Of a DNA stretch of 43,502 nucleotides, positions 6,967 through 14,431 are shown one piece after another. The notes under the pieces were generated by a model that made no database searches, was not told where the DNA came from, and saw only the letters and a list, made by a program, of their open reading frames with translations. This stretch comes from Acidobacteriota bacterium (GTDB lineage: Bacteria; Acidobacteriota; Thermoanaerobaculia; Multivoradales; JAHEKO01): NCBI GenBank assembly GCA_029862975.1, contig JAOTWP010000019.1, positions 1 to 43,502 on the forward strand. The letters are read 5' to 3'. A program made the position numbers and the translations under genes. The stretch's first letter is position 1; every line of letters starts with the position of its first letter.

Positions 6967-8312
6967 CGCGGTCGCGCCGGACGCCGGCCTGGGTGCCGCT
7001 CGCCGTGGCAGCCGCTCTCGCGCTCGCGACGGCGACCGGGGCGCGGGCGCAGATGTTCCGCTACATGTGCTTCGGCGACAGCATCACGGAAGGCAACACG
7101 ACGTTCGATCCTACCGGCCTCGGCGGCTACCCCGGCCGGCTGCCCGCGCTCATCGACTGCGACCTGCCCGCCTGCAAGGTCGTCAACAAGGGCAAGGGCG
7201 GCGAGGAAACGCCGGAGGGCGTCACGCGGATCGAGGCGATCCTCAACACCGCCAACTGGGACGTCGTGCTCCTCATGGAGGGCACCAACGACGTCTTCAA
7301 CAACACTTCGAACAACACCATCGAGGCCAACCTCGGGATCATGGACGACAAGGCCCGCGACCACGGCGTCGACACGCTCCACGCCTCGATCATCCATCTC
7401 GACCCGGACAGCACGGCGGGCAACGACCCCGGCAAGGTCGCCGCGGTGGCCAACCTGAGGACGCGGGTCATGAACCTGGCGGCGGCGCGCAACCGCTGGT
7501 TCGCCGACCCGTGGACGCCGCTGTGCCCCAACCAGGCCTGCTTCGAAGCGCACTACCACGACCCGCCGGGCGCCGTGGGCCACCCCGACCCCTCCGGCTT
7601 CGACATCCTCGCCGGGGTCTTCGAGGACGCCATCGAGTCCAGCCCCGTTCCGGGCTACGTCACGGCCGTCTACCCCATTGGAGTGATCGACGACCCGGAC
7701 CCGACGTTTCTCTGGATCAAGGAGGCGAGCGGCGTCGCCACCTGGTACGAGTTCCGCCTGCTCAGCGGCACGACGACCCTCGAGGAGGGCTGGTACGAAG
7801 AGGACGCCGTCTGCGCCGGCACCCAGTGCAGCCTCGACTTCGGGTCGCTTCCCGAGGGCGACTACACGTGGGAGGTGCGGGGCCGCAACCCGCGCGGCCG
7901 CTCCAACTGGCGCAGCACGCCGTTCACGATCCAGACCCTGTTGCCGCCGACCGGCGTCACGCTCACCGCCCCGCTCGGCTTCATCGGAGAGCCCGAGCCC
8001 ACCTTCACCTGGGATCGCGAAGCACCCCGGGCCGCGACGAGCTACCGCCTCGAGGTGGCGGGCGAGGGCGGCATCATCCTCGACCAGGTCTACCCGCTGT
8101 TCGGCACCTGCGGCGCCGACACTTGCGCCGTCGATCCCTTCGCGGGAGCGCCGCTGGCCGCGGGCCCCTACTCCTGGCGCGTACGGGGCGCCAACGCCGC
8201 CGGCGACGGCCCCTGGAGCGAACCGGGGCTCTTCGAGCTGGTGCCCGGCCTGGTCTTCGCCGACGGCTTCGAGAGCGGCGACACCGCGGCCTGGTCCGTC
8301 ACCGTCCCCTGA
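6963..8312 (+). CDS. Secreted SGNH/GDSL-type hydrolase with two Ig/FnIII-like repeats and C-terminal tag
   Basis: 449 residues starting at a GTG inside the previous gene's stop. A signal peptide (AVAAALALATATGARA) is followed by an SGNH hydrolase domain: block I FGDSITEG with the nucleophile Ser, a GTND block III, and HPDPSGF near the expected catalytic His. Likely activity: esterase/deacetylase on polysaccharide or lipid. Residues about 235-430 form two related Ig/FnIII-like repeats (DDPDPTFLW...YTWEVRGRN and GEPEPTFTW...YSWRVRGAN), each with a close Cys pair (CAGTQC, CGADTC). The protein ends FADGFESGDTAAWSVTVP, a C-terminal motif shared with the protein at 18567-19391, probably a sorting or surface-anchoring tag. 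Its 3' end overlaps the convergent gene by 14 bp. Confidence 0.85.
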   Translation: MTRSRRTPAWVPLAVAAALALATATGARAQMFRYMCFGDSITEGNTTFDPTGLGGYPGRLPALIDCDLPACKVVNKGKGGEETPEGVTRIEAILNTANWDVVLLMEGTNDVFNNTSNNTIEANLGIMDDKARDHGVDTLHASIIHLDPDSTAGNDPGKVAAVANLRTRVMNLAAARNRWFADPWTPLCPNQACFEAHYHDPPGAVGHPDPSGFDILAGVFEDAIESSPVPGYVTAVYPIGVIDDPDPTFLWIKEASGVATWYEFRLLSGTTTLEEGWYEEDAVCAGTQCSLDFGSLPEGDYTWEVRGRNPRGRSNWRSTPFTIQTLLPPTGVTLTAPLGFIGEPEPTFTWDREAPRAATSYRLEVAGEGGIILDQVYPLFGTCGADTCAVDPFAGAPLAAGPYSWRVRGANAAGDGPWSEPGLFELVPGLVFADGFESGDTAAWSVTVP

Positions 8313-8808
8313 AGCCGTCCGGCTCCCCTGGCGGCCGCGGCGAGTCGGCCGCGCTGGCGCACGCTGCCCGCCGCTGCCAGCGGAAAGTCTGGACCTGGCG
8401 CCCCTCCCCGTCCCCGGCGCTCGCCTCCGCGCTCAGCACGTCACCGTCGAGCCGGTAGGCGATCCGCTGCGGGAAGTCGTGCTCGGGGTTCTCGAAGACC
8501 ACCCGCTCCGCGCCCAGCTCGCGAAGCCGGAACTCCACCGCCTCGCGGCCGAGCGGCGAGGCGAGGAAGACGATGCCGTCGACGCGCTGCTCGATGCGCA
8601 GAAACTCGAAGAACGGCATCTGCCCCGGCCGTGCCGCGCGGTTGACGCCCAGCATGAGGCCGTCGAGCGGCGCCATCCACACCTCGGTCGCGGCCTCCGG
8701 GTCGCCCCAGGCGCCGCACATCCAGGTCAGCGACTCGATCGCCGGCGGCGGCTCCGCCACCGCCGGCCCGGCCGCAAGCAGTCCCGCCACCAGCGCCGCT
8801 GCCTTCAT
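8299..8808 (-). CDS. Exported DUF6265-like protein
   Basis: 169 residues with a signal peptide (MKAAALVAGLLAAGPAVA). The mature part begins IESLTWMCGAWGDP and continues TEVWMAPLDGLMLGVNR, PFFEFLRIE and FENPEHDFPQRIAY, the pattern of small lipocalin-like periplasmic proteins labelled DUF6265; function unknown. The family normally ends near FRWQRR, so the last 20 or so residues, which overlap the convergent SGNH gene, are an unusual extension. A GGAGGAA ribosome-binding site precedes the ATG and a TAGACT hexamer lies at 8850-8855. Confidence 0.75.
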   Translation of the reverse strand: MKAAALVAGLLAAGPAVAEPPPAIESLTWMCGAWGDPEAATEVWMAPLDGLMLGVNRAARPGQMPFFEFLRIEQRVDGIVFLASPLGREAVEFRLRELGAERVVFENPEHDFPQRIAYRLDGDVLSAEASAGDGEGRQVQTFRWQRRAACASAADSPRPPGEPDGFRGR

Positions 8809-8849
8809 TCCACTTCCTCCATCTCCGGTGCCCGTTCCCGCCCGCGGCG

Positions 8850-8855
8850 AGTCTA
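8850..8855 (-). promoter_or_regulatory. Probable -10 element (TAGACT) for the DUF6265-like gene
   Basis: TAGACT on the minus strand, 41 bp upstream of the ATG at 8808. The divergent B12-sensor gene has its own TAGGCT at 8894-8899. Confidence 0.4.
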
Positions 8856-8893
8856 CCGTCCTTCGAGCGCCGCTTCACGGCCGGCGCATGCGG

Positions 8894-8899
8894 TAGGCT
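8894..8899 (+). promoter_or_regulatory. Probable -10 element (TAGGCT) of the B12-sensor gene, near-leaderless
   Basis: TAGGCT ends 9 nt before the ATG at 8909, so transcription would begin within about 3 nt of the start codon. No Shine-Dalgarno is visible, which fits a leaderless mRNA. Confidence 0.45.
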
Positions 8900-8908
8900 A
8901 CCCCAGCG

Positions 8909-9967
8909 ATGGCCGAAGGGGCGGACTTCAGCTCGCGAATCGTCGAGGCGGGCGCCACGGGCTACGCGGCCGGGGCCGCGCATCTGCTGCTCGAGCGCCA
9001 TCCGGAGACCGCCGCCCGTTTCGGTGAGACGGCCTTCGGCAAGTGGAAGGAGCACCTGGCGCTGCGGTCGCGGCAGCTGGCGGCGGCGCTCCTGGTGGCG
9101 GAGCCCGCCCTCTTCGTGGCCGACGTCACCTGGTCGCGCACGAGCTTCGAGTCGCGGGACGTGCCGCTGGCGGATCTGCTGGCCAGCCTGGAGTGCCTGC
9201 GCGACACGCTGGCGGCAGAGCTTCCCGAGGGCTCCCGCGAGCTGCCGCGACGCTATCTCGAGGCGAGCCTCGAGGCGCTCGCCGCGGCGCCTCCGCCGGC
9301 GCCGCCCGAGCCCGCCGGCCGCACCCCCGGCGAGACGTTGGCCCTGCGCCTCCTCGAAGCGACGCTGGCCGGCGACCGCCGCCGGGCCAAGGCGCTGGTC
9401 CTGGAAGCCATCGGCGAGAGCCTCTCCGTTCGCGCCGCCTACACCGAGGTCCTCGCGGTGACCCAGCGCATGGCCGGCGACCTGTGGCACGCCGGTGCGC
9501 TCAGCGTGCCCCAGGAGCACTTCGTGACGGCCACCGTGCGCGACGTCATGGCGGTGCTCGCCGACCGGGCCCCGCGCGCGGAGCCGCGCGGGCTCGGCGC
9601 GCTCCTGGCCGTCGCCCCGGGCAACGGGCACGAGCTCGCCGCGCGCGCCCTGGCGGATCTGCTGGAGATCGACGGCTGGCGCACGGTCTACCTCGGCGGC
9701 AACCTGCCGGCCTCCGATCTCGCCGTCGCCCTCGGTCAGTTCGAGGCCGACCTCCTCGGTCTCTCGATCGCGCTCTCGACCCAGCTGCGCGGCGCCCGCC
9801 GCGCCATCCGCCTGGCCCGCGCGGCGAAGCCAGAGGTCAAGATCCTCGTCGGCGGCGGCGTCTTCTTCCTCGCGCCCGGGCTCTGGCGCCACCTCGGCGC
9901 CGATGCCGGCGCGGCGAGTCTCGACGAGGCGGTCGCGGTCGCGGCGCGCCTCTGCCCCGCTCGCTAG
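8909..9967 (+). CDS. CarH-like cobalamin-binding sensor without DNA-binding domain
   Basis: 352 residues. The C-terminal half is a B12-binding module: a four-helix cap (about 145-215) containing W193-x9-E-H (DLWHAGALSVPQEH), the signature of CarH-type adenosylcobalamin photoreceptors, then a Rossmann-like domain with GNGHELAARALADLLE carrying the lower-ligand His (H241). In the DxHxxG motif the Asp is Asn and the Gly is Ala. YLGGNLP, GLSIALS and ILVGGGVF complete the fold. No MerR helix-turn-helix is present. Residues 1 to about 115 form a helical domain resembling the RsbRD-N/globin-like sensor class (ALFVADVTWSRTSFESRDVPLADLLASL). Probable role: light- or B12-responsive cytosolic regulator acting through protein partners. 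No partner is adjacent. Confidence 0.85.
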   Translation: MAEGADFSSRIVEAGATGYAAGAAHLLLERHPETAARFGETAFGKWKEHLALRSRQLAAALLVAEPALFVADVTWSRTSFESRDVPLADLLASLECLRDTLAAELPEGSRELPRRYLEASLEALAAAPPPAPPEPAGRTPGETLALRLLEATLAGDRRRAKALVLEAIGESLSVRAAYTEVLAVTQRMAGDLWHAGALSVPQEHFVTATVRDVMAVLADRAPRAEPRGLGALLAVAPGNGHELAARALADLLEIDGWRTVYLGGNLPASDLAVALGQFEADLLGLSIALSTQLRGARRAIRLARAAKPEVKILVGGGVFFLAPGLWRHLGADAGAASLDEAVAVAARLCPAR

Positions 9968-10000
9968 CCTGCCCCGGCCTGCCGCGAGCGCGCGATCAGG

Positions 10001-10624
10001 TCACCGCGAAGCGGCGGCTCCGGACAGCCTCGGCGCCGCTCGCTTCGACAGCTCGCGGGCGCGCCTCCGGCGCGAGGTCCGGTAGCGCCCGACGCCCCCG
10101 AGGCGGTCGGCGATCGCGACCAGAACCGGCAGAGCGACCGCCCAGGACAGGGCCAGCACGGCGATCGACAGCGCCCGCGGCTCGCCGAAGCTCGCGGCGC
10201 CCAGGCGCTCACCGCCCAGAAACGCCAGGGGGCCGCCCAGGAGGCCGAGCAGCGAAGCGAGCGCGTAGCGCCGCGACAGCCAGCGCAGGCTGAAGTGCAG
10301 CGTCGTCCCGAACTGCGCCCACAGGGCGAGGATCCACAGCGGCGCCAGCGTGCCGGCCTCGTGGCCGTTGAAGTGCAGGATCCCGAACCCGGCGTGCAGC
10401 GAGTCCGCCACGGCGCCTACGCCGGCCGCCGCCAGCAGCAGCGGCCACTCGCGGCCAGGCCGCTCGGCCAGGACCACGTGCAGCAGCGCCAGGGTCAGGG
10501 CGATCGACGCCCCCGCCGCGCCCCAGCCTCCCGCCGCACCGAGCACGCAGGCGAACCAGCCGGCCTGGTAGGCCGCCGCGTTGACCACCGACGCGCCGGT
10601 CGAGCCCGATCCGAAGCCGCTCAC
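10001..10624 (-). CDS. DUF2878 family inner-membrane protein
   Basis: 207 residues with five to six hydrophobic segments. The N-terminal VVNAAAYQAGWFACVLGAA and the middle GVGAVADSLHAGFGILHFNGHEAGTLAPLWILALWAQFGTTL are the DUF2878 pattern; function unknown. It starts at GTG (10622-10624). A short open frame upstream (10621-10794) ends on this GTG but looks non-coding. The basic C-terminal tail (about 35 residues, RYRTSRRRRARELSKR) is probably cytoplasmic. A TAGATT hexamer lies at 10773-10778. The 223-bp gap to modC holds nothing else I can support. Confidence 0.8.
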   Translation of the reverse strand: MSGFGSGSTGASVVNAAAYQAGWFACVLGAAGGWGAAGASIALTLALLHVVLAERPGREWPLLLAAAGVGAVADSLHAGFGILHFNGHEAGTLAPLWILALWAQFGTTLHFSLRWLSRRYALASLLGLLGGPLAFLGGERLGAASFGEPRALSIAVLALSWAVALPVLVAIADRLGGVGRYRTSRRRRARELSKRAAPRLSGAAASR

Positions 10625-10847
10625 GGCTTGCGACCCTCCGGGGCGAAGGCGGATGCCGGTTCGAAGCCGCGCAGCCCGCTTGCGGCCCGGCGGGCAGCGA
10701 GCGGAGCGGGAAAGGCGGTGGCGGTCGGCAGCGGGCGTGGCATCTTCGTTCTCGGCGGCTTCTCTCGCTTCGAATCTACGGCTACCCCTGCCATTCGCCC
10801 CGGCCGCGACCCCGGATGCAGTCGCGCCGGGCGCCGCCCGCCCCGGG

Positions 10848-11936
10848 TCAGGCGGCCTCGACGCGGATCTCGGTCGCCTTGATCGCCACCCACACGGCCG
10901 ACCCAGGCTCGAGCTCGAGCGCGGCGACGGCCTCGGGCGTCACCTCGACGGTCAGCGGCAGGGGATCCCCGACGTTGAGGCGGACGCGCTCTCCCAGGTC
11001 CTCGATCAGCGTGACGGCCGTCCGCCAGCTGTTGCGCGGGCTGCCTTCCGGTCGCCCGCGGTGGATCGAGATGGCGCGCGGATGGATGGCGGCCAGCACG
11101 GCGCCCGCGATCCCCGCGTCGGCGATGCGCAGCTGCCAGGCGCCGGTCGCAAGCACGCCCTCCGACGCCGTGCCCACGAGCAGGTTGGAGCCGGCCAGAT
11201 CGGCGACGTAGGCCGTGCGCGGCGTGAGGCGGATGTCGTCGGCCGTTCCCACCTGGACGACCCGGCCGCCCTCGAGGACGTGGATCTCGTCCGCCAGGAG
11301 GAAGGCCTCGGTGGGGTCGTGGGTGATGAGCAGCCTGGGGCCCGCGAAGGCCCGCAGGTGGTCGGCGAGGCCGCGGCGCAGCCGCGCCCTCGTGGTGACG
11401 TCGAGGGCGGCCAGCGGCTCGTCGAGGAGGAGGAGGTCGGGGTCGGGGGCGAGGGCGCGGGCCAGCGCGACCCGCTGCGCCTCGCCGCCCGACAGCGCGC
11501 CCGGCTTGCGGCTGGCGAGCTCTTCGAGGCCGAGCCGCCGCAGCCAGGACGCGGCGCGCGCCCGGGCCTGCCGCCGCGGCACGCCGCGGCTGCGCAGGCC
11601 GAAGGCGACGTTGGAGAGCACCGTCAGATGGGGAAAGAGCGCGTAGTCCTGGAACATGACCCCGATCCGCCGCTCGTCGGGCGGCAGGAAGAGGCCGCCC
11701 GCGGGGTCGTCCAGGACGCGGCCGGCGAGCGCGATCCGGCCCGCGGCAAGCGGCAGGAGGCCGGCCAGGGCCGCCACCGCCGTCGACTTGCCGGCCCCGT
11801 TCGGGCCGAGGAGCGCCACCGTCCGCCCCGCGGCGATCCCGAGCGCGAGGTCGAGCTCGAAGCCGTCGGCGCGCGACACCACGAGGCGCGCCTCGAGGCC
11901 GGCACCGCCGCGGCCGGCGCTCAGCGGACCCGCCAC
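10848..11936 (-). CDS. modC: Molybdate ABC transporter ATP-binding protein
   Basis: About 362 residues. Walker A GPNGAGKST, Q-loop MFQDYALFPHLTV, signature LSGGEAQRVALARAL and Walker B LLLLDEPLAALD are followed by H-loop LITHD. The C-terminal part from about residue 220 is a TOBE/Mop-type domain ending VWVAIKATEIRVEAA, as in ModC, where it binds oxyanion. The gene energises molybdate (or tungstate) uptake. It starts at a GTG (11936, or 11939) inside the end of modB, with GGGAG five bases upstream, so it is coupled to modB. The order modA-modB-modC and the overlaps define one operon. Confidence 0.92.
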   Translation of the reverse strand: MAGPLSAGRGGAGLEARLVVSRADGFELDLALGIAAGRTVALLGPNGAGKSTAVAALAGLLPLAAGRIALAGRVLDDPAGGLFLPPDERRIGVMFQDYALFPHLTVLSNVAFGLRSRGVPRRQARARAASWLRRLGLEELASRKPGALSGGEAQRVALARALAPDPDLLLLDEPLAALDVTTRARLRRGLADHLRAFAGPRLLITHDPTEAFLLADEIHVLEGGRVVQVGTADDIRLTPRTAYVADLAGSNLLVGTASEGVLATGAWQLRIADAGIAGAVLAAIHPRAISIHRGRPEGSPRNSWRTAVTLIEDLGERVRLNVGDPLPLTVEVTPEAVAALELEPGSAVWVAIKATEIRVEAA

Positions 11937-12766
11937 CACCGCTCCCGCAGGGCGACGAGCACGGCCAGCGAGATCGCCACCATGAGCAGGCTCAAGGCCG
12001 CGGCGGCGTCGCGGTCGCTCTCGAGGGCGACGAAGATCGCCAGCGGCAGCGTCTGGGTGCGCCCCTGGAGGTTGCCGGCGAAGGTGATCGTGGCTCCGAA
12101 CTCGCCGAGGGCGCGAGCCCAGGCGAGGGCGAGCCCGGCGCCGAGCGACGGGCCGATGAGCGGCAAGGTCACCCGCCGCAGCACCGTCCACCGCCCCGCT
12201 CCGAGCGTCGCCGCCGCGGCCTCGAACCGGGGATCGAGGCTGCGCAGCGCGCCCTCGACGGTGATGACGAGAAACGGCATGGCCACGAAGGTGGCGGCGA
12301 GGATGACCCCCCAGATCGTGAACGGCAGGACGAGCCCGGTGGCCTCGTGCAGCGGTTCGCCGAGGACCCCGCGCCGGCCGAGGGCAAAAAGCAGCGCCGC
12401 GCCGCCGACGACCGGCGGCAGCACGAGCGGCAGCAGCACGAGCCCGCGGACGAGGGCCCGGCCCGGGAACTCGACCCGGGCGAGGATCCACGCCAGGGGC
12501 ACGCCGAGCACCGCGGAGATGGCCGTCGCGGCCGTCGAGGCGATGAGCGACAGCCGCAGCGCGTCCCTCGCCACGGCGCCGGAGAGCAGCGCCGGAAGCT
12601 CGCGCCAGGGAGCTCGCGCCAGCAGCGTCAGCAAGGGGATCGCGAAGAGCGCCGCTCCGCAGGCGGCCAGAACGACCAGGCCGGCCGACGGGTTGCCGCG
12701 GCCGAGAAAGCGGGCCCGCCCGGCGCGGCCCCGCTTCCCGTCCCCGCCCGCCGGCGAGCCGCTCAT
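11921..12766 (-). CDS. modB: Molybdate ABC transporter permease
   Basis: 281-residue inner-membrane permease with about five to six transmembrane helices. The EAA-type cytoplasmic loop is EAAATLGAGRWTVLRRVTLPLIGPSL, followed by ARALGEFGATITFAGN, a hallmark of ModB/CysTW-type permeases. The ATG (12764-12766) overlaps the TGA of modA as ATGA, and the 3' end overlaps modC. The first 30 residues (GGDGKRGRAGRARFLGRGN) are an unusually long basic cytoplasmic leader. Confidence 0.93.
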   Translation of the reverse strand: MSGSPAGGDGKRGRAGRARFLGRGNPSAGLVVLAACGAALFAIPLLTLLARAPWRELPALLSGAVARDALRLSLIASTAATAISAVLGVPLAWILARVEFPGRALVRGLVLLPLVLPPVVGGAALLFALGRRGVLGEPLHEATGLVLPFTIWGVILAATFVAMPFLVITVEGALRSLDPRFEAAAATLGAGRWTVLRRVTLPLIGPSLGAGLALAWARALGEFGATITFAGNLQGRTQTLPLAIFVALESDRDAAAALSLLMVAISLAVLVALRERWWRVR

Positions 12767-13515
12767 GGCACCGAGAACCCGTGATCCGTCATCACCGCCC
12801 GGCCGGCGTCCGAGAGCACGAACTCCACGAAGGCAGCCGCTCCGCCCGGATTCGGCGCCGCCGCCAGGACCGCGATCGGGTAGACGGCGACGACGTTGCG
12901 GTCCTCGGGAATGACGATCCCCTCGGCGCCGGCGGGCCCGACGTCGGTGGCGTAGACGATCCCGGCGTCGAGCTCGCCCGCCCCGATCCTGGCCGCCAGC
13001 GCCCGCGCGTTCGGCTCCCGGGTGTCGACCGAGGGCACGACGGCGGCGGCCGCCAGCGCCCGCTCCGCGTACGCCCCGCAGGGCGCCTCGGCGGCACAGA
13101 GCCCGATCCAGAGCTCCGCTCGCGCGAAATCGGCCAGCCCGCGCACCGCGGCCGGATTGCCGGCGGGCACGGCGATCTGCAGTCGATTGCGCGCGAAGAC
13201 CCGCGGCGCGCCGGCGACGGCGCCCGCCTCCACCAGCGGATCCAGGTTGCGCTCGTCGGCCGCGGCGAAGACGTCGACGGGCGCGCCGCCCAGGATCTGT
13301 TCGCGCAGCACCGAGCTGCCCGCCAGGTTGAGCGCCACGTCGAGGCCCGGGTGGGCGGCCTCGAAGGCCGGCTCGAGCGCCGCGAAGGCGCCGCCGAGCG
13401 AAGCCGCCGCCGATACCGTGACGGTCGCCGGGGCGGCGCCGCCGCGCGCGCAGCCGGCCAGCACCGACCCGACCAAGAGCGCGGCGACCGCCGGGCGCAG
13501 CTCCCGCGAGACCAT
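12763..13515 (-). CDS. modA: Molybdate-binding lipoprotein
   Basis: 250 residues. A lipoprotein signal with lipobox L-A-G-C precedes a type II periplasmic binding fold: VSAAASLGGAFAALEPAFEAAHPGLDVALNLAGSS, then VDVFAAADERNLDPLVEAG and DAGIVYATD, the ModA pattern. It captures molybdate and delivers it to ModBC. A TACGAT hexamer ends 6 nt before the ATG, so the operon mRNA is probably leaderless. The clear modA-modB-modC context makes the assignment firm; tungstate specificity cannot be excluded. Confidence 0.93.
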   Translation of the reverse strand: MVSRELRPAVAALLVGSVLAGCARGGAAPATVTVSAAASLGGAFAALEPAFEAAHPGLDVALNLAGSSVLREQILGGAPVDVFAAADERNLDPLVEAGAVAGAPRVFARNRLQIAVPAGNPAAVRGLADFARAELWIGLCAAEAPCGAYAERALAAAAVVPSVDTREPNARALAARIGAGELDAGIVYATDVGPAGAEGIVIPEDRNVVAVYPIAVLAAAPNPGGAAAFVEFVLSDAGRAVMTDHGFSVP

Positions 13516-13521
13516 GCCCGC

Positions 13522-13527
13522 ATCGTA
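13522..13527 (-). promoter_or_regulatory. Probable -10 element (TACGAT) of modABC, leaderless spacing
   Basis: TACGAT lies 6 nt upstream of the modA ATG on the minus strand, so transcription should start at or next to the A of the ATG. No Shine-Dalgarno is present. Confidence 0.45.
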
Positions 13528-13588
13528 GCGGAAGCGCCGATTCGCCGTCTTCCGCCCGCCTTGCCGGGCCGCGGCCCGCCGGTCCGGC

Positions 13589-13597
13589 TGGTATCCT
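13589..13597 (+). promoter_or_regulatory. Extended -10 promoter (TGgTATCCT) of the SDR gene
   Basis: An extended -10 at this position gives a start near 13604. AGGAGG (13613-13618) then sits at good spacing from the ATG at 13625. Confidence 0.45.
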
Positions 13598-13624
13598 CGC
13601 GGTGGAACCGAGAGGAGGTAGGCG

Positions 13625-14395
13625 ATGAACTTGACCGGCAAGACCTTTCTGGTGAGCGGCGGCGCCTCGGGGCTCGGCGAGGCCACCGTGCGGCGGCTCG
13701 TCGCCGGCGGCGCCCGGGTGGTCATCGCCGACGTTCAGGACGAGCGCGGGCAGGGCCTCGCCGCGGAGCTCGGCGCCGCCGCCCGCTTCGCCCGCACGGA
13801 CGTCACCGACGCCGGCGCGGTCGCCGCCGCCATCGCCCTGGCCCGCGCCGAGCTCGGCCGGCTCGACGGCGCCGTCAGCTGCGCCGGCATCGGCCCGCCA
13901 GCCAAGATCGTCGGCCGCGACGGCAGCCCCCACCCGCTCGACCTCTTCGAGACGGTGATCCGGGTCAATCTCGTCGGCACGTTCAACGTGCTGCGGCTGG
14001 CGGCCACGGCGATGACGGCGAACGAACCGGACGGGGATGGGGAGCGCGGCGTCATCGTCAACACCGCGTCCGTCGCCGCCTACGAGGGGCAGATCGGGCA
14101 GGCGGCCTACTCGGCGTCGAAGGGCGGCATCGTCGGCCTCACGCTGCCGGCGGCGCGCGAGCTCGCGCGCAGCGGCATCCGGGTCGTGACCATCGCTCCC
14201 GGCCTCTTCGACACGCCGCTGATGGCCGGCCTGCCGGAGGCGGCGCGCGAGTCGCTGGGCCAGCAGGTCCCCTTCCCCTCCCGCCTGGGACGCCCCGCGG
14301 AGTTCGCCGCGCTGGTGGCGCACATCGTCGAGAACCCGATGCTCAACGGCGAGGTGATCCGGCTCGACGGCGCCATCCGCATGGCGCCGCGCTGA
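13625..14395 (+). CDS. Short-chain dehydrogenase (3-hydroxyacyl-CoA dehydrogenase type-2-like)
   Basis: 256 residues. NAD-binding GGASGLG near the N-terminus with Asp (IADVQD) at the end of beta-2 suggests NAD preference. The catalytic Ser lies in [14 protein letters not shown] and the Y-x-x-x-K in [18 protein letters not shown] and [35 protein letters not shown] match the HSD17B10/type-2 3-hydroxyacyl-CoA dehydrogenase group, so a role in fatty acid or branched-chain acyl-CoA oxidation is plausible. Strong AGGAGG before the ATG. The AMACR-like gene at 28313 is also acyl-CoA metabolism but is not linked. Confidence 0.9.
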   Translation: MNLTGKTFLVSGGASGLGEATVRRLVAGGARVVIADVQDERGQGLAAELGAAARFARTDVTDAGAVAAAIALARAELGRLDGAVSCAGIGPPAKIVGRDGSPHPLDLFETVIRVNLVGTFNVLRLAATAMTANEPDGDGERGVIVNTASVAAYEGQIGQAAYSASKGGIVGLTLPAARELARSGIRVVTIAPGLFDTPLMAGLPEAARESLGQQVPFPSRLGRPAEFAALVAHIVENPMLNGEVIRLDGAIRMAPR

Positions 14396-14431
14396 GGGGG
14401 AGCCACCCTGACCGGCCTGGGCGATCTCCTC

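Noticed and set aside
10621..10794. 57-codon minus-strand frame upstream of the DUF2878 gene (GTGA overlap)
   Set aside because: Composition is Arg/Ala/Pro-rich without hydrophobic or domain pattern, and the likely -10 (10773-10778) lies inside it.
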